In this document: positions 62,897 through 64,000 of the stretch, in pieces
Layout: each line of letters starts with the position of its first letter
Numbering within the stretch: position 1 is the first letter of the stretch
Source of the DNA: Natrialba magadii ATCC 43099
Lineage (GTDB): Archaea > Halobacteriota > Halobacteria > Halobacteriales > Natrialbaceae
Direction: 5' to 3'
Assembly (NCBI RefSeq): GCF_000025625.1
Contig: NC_013924.1
Span: forward strand, 62,001-126,000
Length of the DNA: 64,000 nt
Position numbers and translations under genes: made by a program
Notes under the pieces: model-generated
What the model was told of the DNA's origin: nothing
The model's input: only the letters and a program-made list of their open reading frames with translations
Databases searched by the model: none

Positions 62897-63397
62897 TCAA
62901 CAAGGCCTGATAAACCGTTCGTCGGCTTGCTTTGATTGAATCGTTGACTTTGAGGCGGTGAGCCACCCAGTGTCCGCGTCAGATGGAACGTCGAAATCGG
63001 GAACAAAGGGCTTAATGTCTAGCAAGGGTGTCTGGTCGACGACATCGATACTGTTGACGGTCACTGTTGCATCTGTGACGGACTCAATCTCGACAACAGA
63101 GAGGCCGATTGGATTCGGACGCTGTGGGGCTCGCGTCGCAAAGAGTCCCCGCGGTTCGTCATCGAGGAACGGTTCGACCTTCATCGGAGCTGTGTCATCA
63201 GACGCATGAAAGTGATACAGCAAGATGCAATGTGTAAATCCGTCAAGGTCTTGTAGTCCATCCGCGTACGCTTCCTCGAGTTCGACGAGTCCCTCTACAG
63301 CGGCGTCTCCGACAGGTTGAATCGGCATTCCATCTGGCGATTCGAAAGGCGTTCGAATCACTCCGATCGGCTCGTAGACGAATGGATCTTCGGACAT
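62897..63397 (-). CDS. trmO: tRNA (N6-threonylcarbamoyladenosine-37)-N6-methyltransferase TrmO
   Basis: From the ATG at 63397 (MSEDPFVYEPIGVIRTPFE) there are 166 residues, the length of archaeal TrmO (TsaA/YaeB). Family motifs include ILLYHFHASDD, LFATRAPQRPNPIGLSVVE and VVDQTPLLDIKPFVPDFD. TrmO methylates t6A37 of tRNA with SAM. Upstream in-frame ATGs to 63757 run through repeat B and are rejected. Confidence 0.92.
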   Translation of the reverse strand: MSEDPFVYEPIGVIRTPFESPDGMPIQPVGDAAVEGLVELEEAYADGLQDLDGFTHCILLYHFHASDDTAPMKVEPFLDDEPRGLFATRAPQRPNPIGLSVVEIESVTDATVTVNSIDVVDQTPLLDIKPFVPDFDVPSDADTGWLTASKSTIQSKQADERFIRPC

Positions 63398-63449
63398 ACC
63401 AATAGGTGGAGCTTCGAGCGAGAAATCAGTTCGTGATCGACACGGAAGT

Positions 63450-63500
63450 CTCTCGCACGCTTCGCCAATCGTATCCAGTAACTGGCGGAAAGCACTTGCG
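63450..63500. repeat. Dispersed intergenic repeat B, copy 2
   Basis: CTCTCGCACGCTTCGCC then CCAGTAACTGGCGGAAA, matching 50838-50890. Confidence 0.6.
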
Positions 63501-63534
63501 AGAAACAGAGCATCCTCGTTCGACCGGACCAGTC

Positions 63535-64000
63535 TCACACCGCCGGAAAGAACCGACCGTGGAAGCCGAACGGAACGGCGTGTGGCAGAGGTGCACGCGC
63601 TCTCTCGACTACCGTTTCCGCATCGAATACGAGCAGCATCGATCGCTCCTGTTTGGTGTCCAGCGCCGTCGCGATCACGACGCCGTCGTCCTCGGCCGTC
63701 CCGCCCGGTCGTCGAACCATCCGCGGCTCTTCGACGTAGACGCCGCGCTCCCACCACTCCGTCGCGGTTCCCCGTTCGACATCGAGTTTGACCAGTCCGT
63801 TTGCACCCTTCCTGTCGGTCGCCTGTGCATACGCGTACCGGTACTGTCGGCCCCGAACCGGTTTGGGAACTGTCGGGAGCTCCATCCCGCCGTCGTATCG
63901 TTCTGAGCGTCGGACGCGTCCCTCGCCGGGATGGAGCCGGAATCTCACAAACCGACCGTCCGGCGCCGCGGCAAAGCCGTCCTCCGAGAGGGCATCGAAG
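63535..64000 (-). CDS. Carotenoid oxygenase family protein, C-terminal part (5' end outside window)
   Basis: The minus-strand frame is open to the window edge and gives about 155 residues. The C-terminus PHAVPFGFHGRFFPAV contains the last iron-ligand His in the FGFHG motif of the RPE65/carotenoid cleavage oxygenase family; ERSMLLVFDAETVVERARAPL is the matching strand before it, and WWERGVYVEEPRMVRRPG is another family block. It cleaves a carotenoid double bond with a non-haem iron. The missing N-terminus prevents naming the substrate. Confidence 0.85.
   Translation of the reverse strand, partial: FDALSEDGFAAAPDGRFVRFRLHPGEGRVRRSERYDGGMELPTVPKPVRGRQYRYAYAQATDRKGANGLVKLDVERGTATEWWERGVYVEEPRMVRRPGGTAEDDGVVIATALDTKQERSMLLVFDAETVVERARAPLPHAVPFGFHGRFFPAV

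Overview
The window is haloarchaeal chromosome. Predicted proteins are strongly acidic (Asp/Glu-rich), many genes have a TATA-like box about 25-30 bp before the start codon (leaderless style), exported proteins carry Tat-type RR motifs with lipoboxes, and several families are typical of Halobacteria (HTH_10 bacterio-opsin-activator-like regulator, DUF7344-like HTH, IS1341-type TnpB). A Natrialbales-like genus is plausible but not proven. I saw no rRNA, tRNA or CRISPR array.

Layout. 0-3.7 kb: thiolase tail, thiolase-fold/DUF35 fusion, 3-hydroxyacyl-CoA dehydrogenase and acyl-CoA dehydrogenase (beta-oxidation-like). 4-7.1 kb: TAXI-type TRAP transporter. 7.8-9.1 kb: NikR regulator divergent from a His-rich nickel/cobalt exporter or permease, with a perfect palindrome between them. 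9.2-12.4 kb: 2-oxoacid dehydrogenase complex (E1 alpha, E1 beta, a free lipoyl-domain protein, a short E2 core). 12.6-22.3 kb: biotin carboxylase, PxpA, then (after an intervening block) BCCP, PxpC and PxpB. Together these are all the parts of a urea-carboxylase-like enzyme in split form. The intervening block (15.4-19.8 kb) holds a sulfide:quinone oxidoreductase-like flavoprotein, a DUF1641 protein and cytochrome bd oxidase CydAB.

25-31.5 kb: a complete dipeptide/oligopeptide ABC transporter operon with an embedded DUF1028 Ntn-hydrolase-like gene. 31.6-38.7 kb: two M24 (Xaa-Pro peptidase/creatinase-like) genes, an HTH_10 regulator, proline dehydrogenase, an aldehyde dehydrogenase (probable P5C dehydrogenase) and an IclR regulator. 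With an M20 amidohydrolase at 41.8-43.2 kb and the pyroglutamate genes, this reads as an island for taking up peptides and converting proline and 5-oxoproline to glutamate.

38.7-64 kb is accessory and eroded: an IS1595-type transposase pseudogene, a frameshifted homing-endonuclease-associated-repeat gene, a sensor kinase, a lipoprotein amidohydrolase with a repeated acidic linker, two CadD-like transporters, a doubly broken SHOCT gene, an ABC-2 exporter with an ArsR-like regulator, an IS1341-type TnpB element with hairpin ends, Mn-type inorganic pyrophosphatase, a CPBP protease, an NAD-dependent reductase, TrmO, and the C-terminal part of a carotenoid oxygenase that runs off the end. Solo IS1341-type ends, two 84-bp palindromic elements, and two dispersed intergenic repeat families are scattered through this half.
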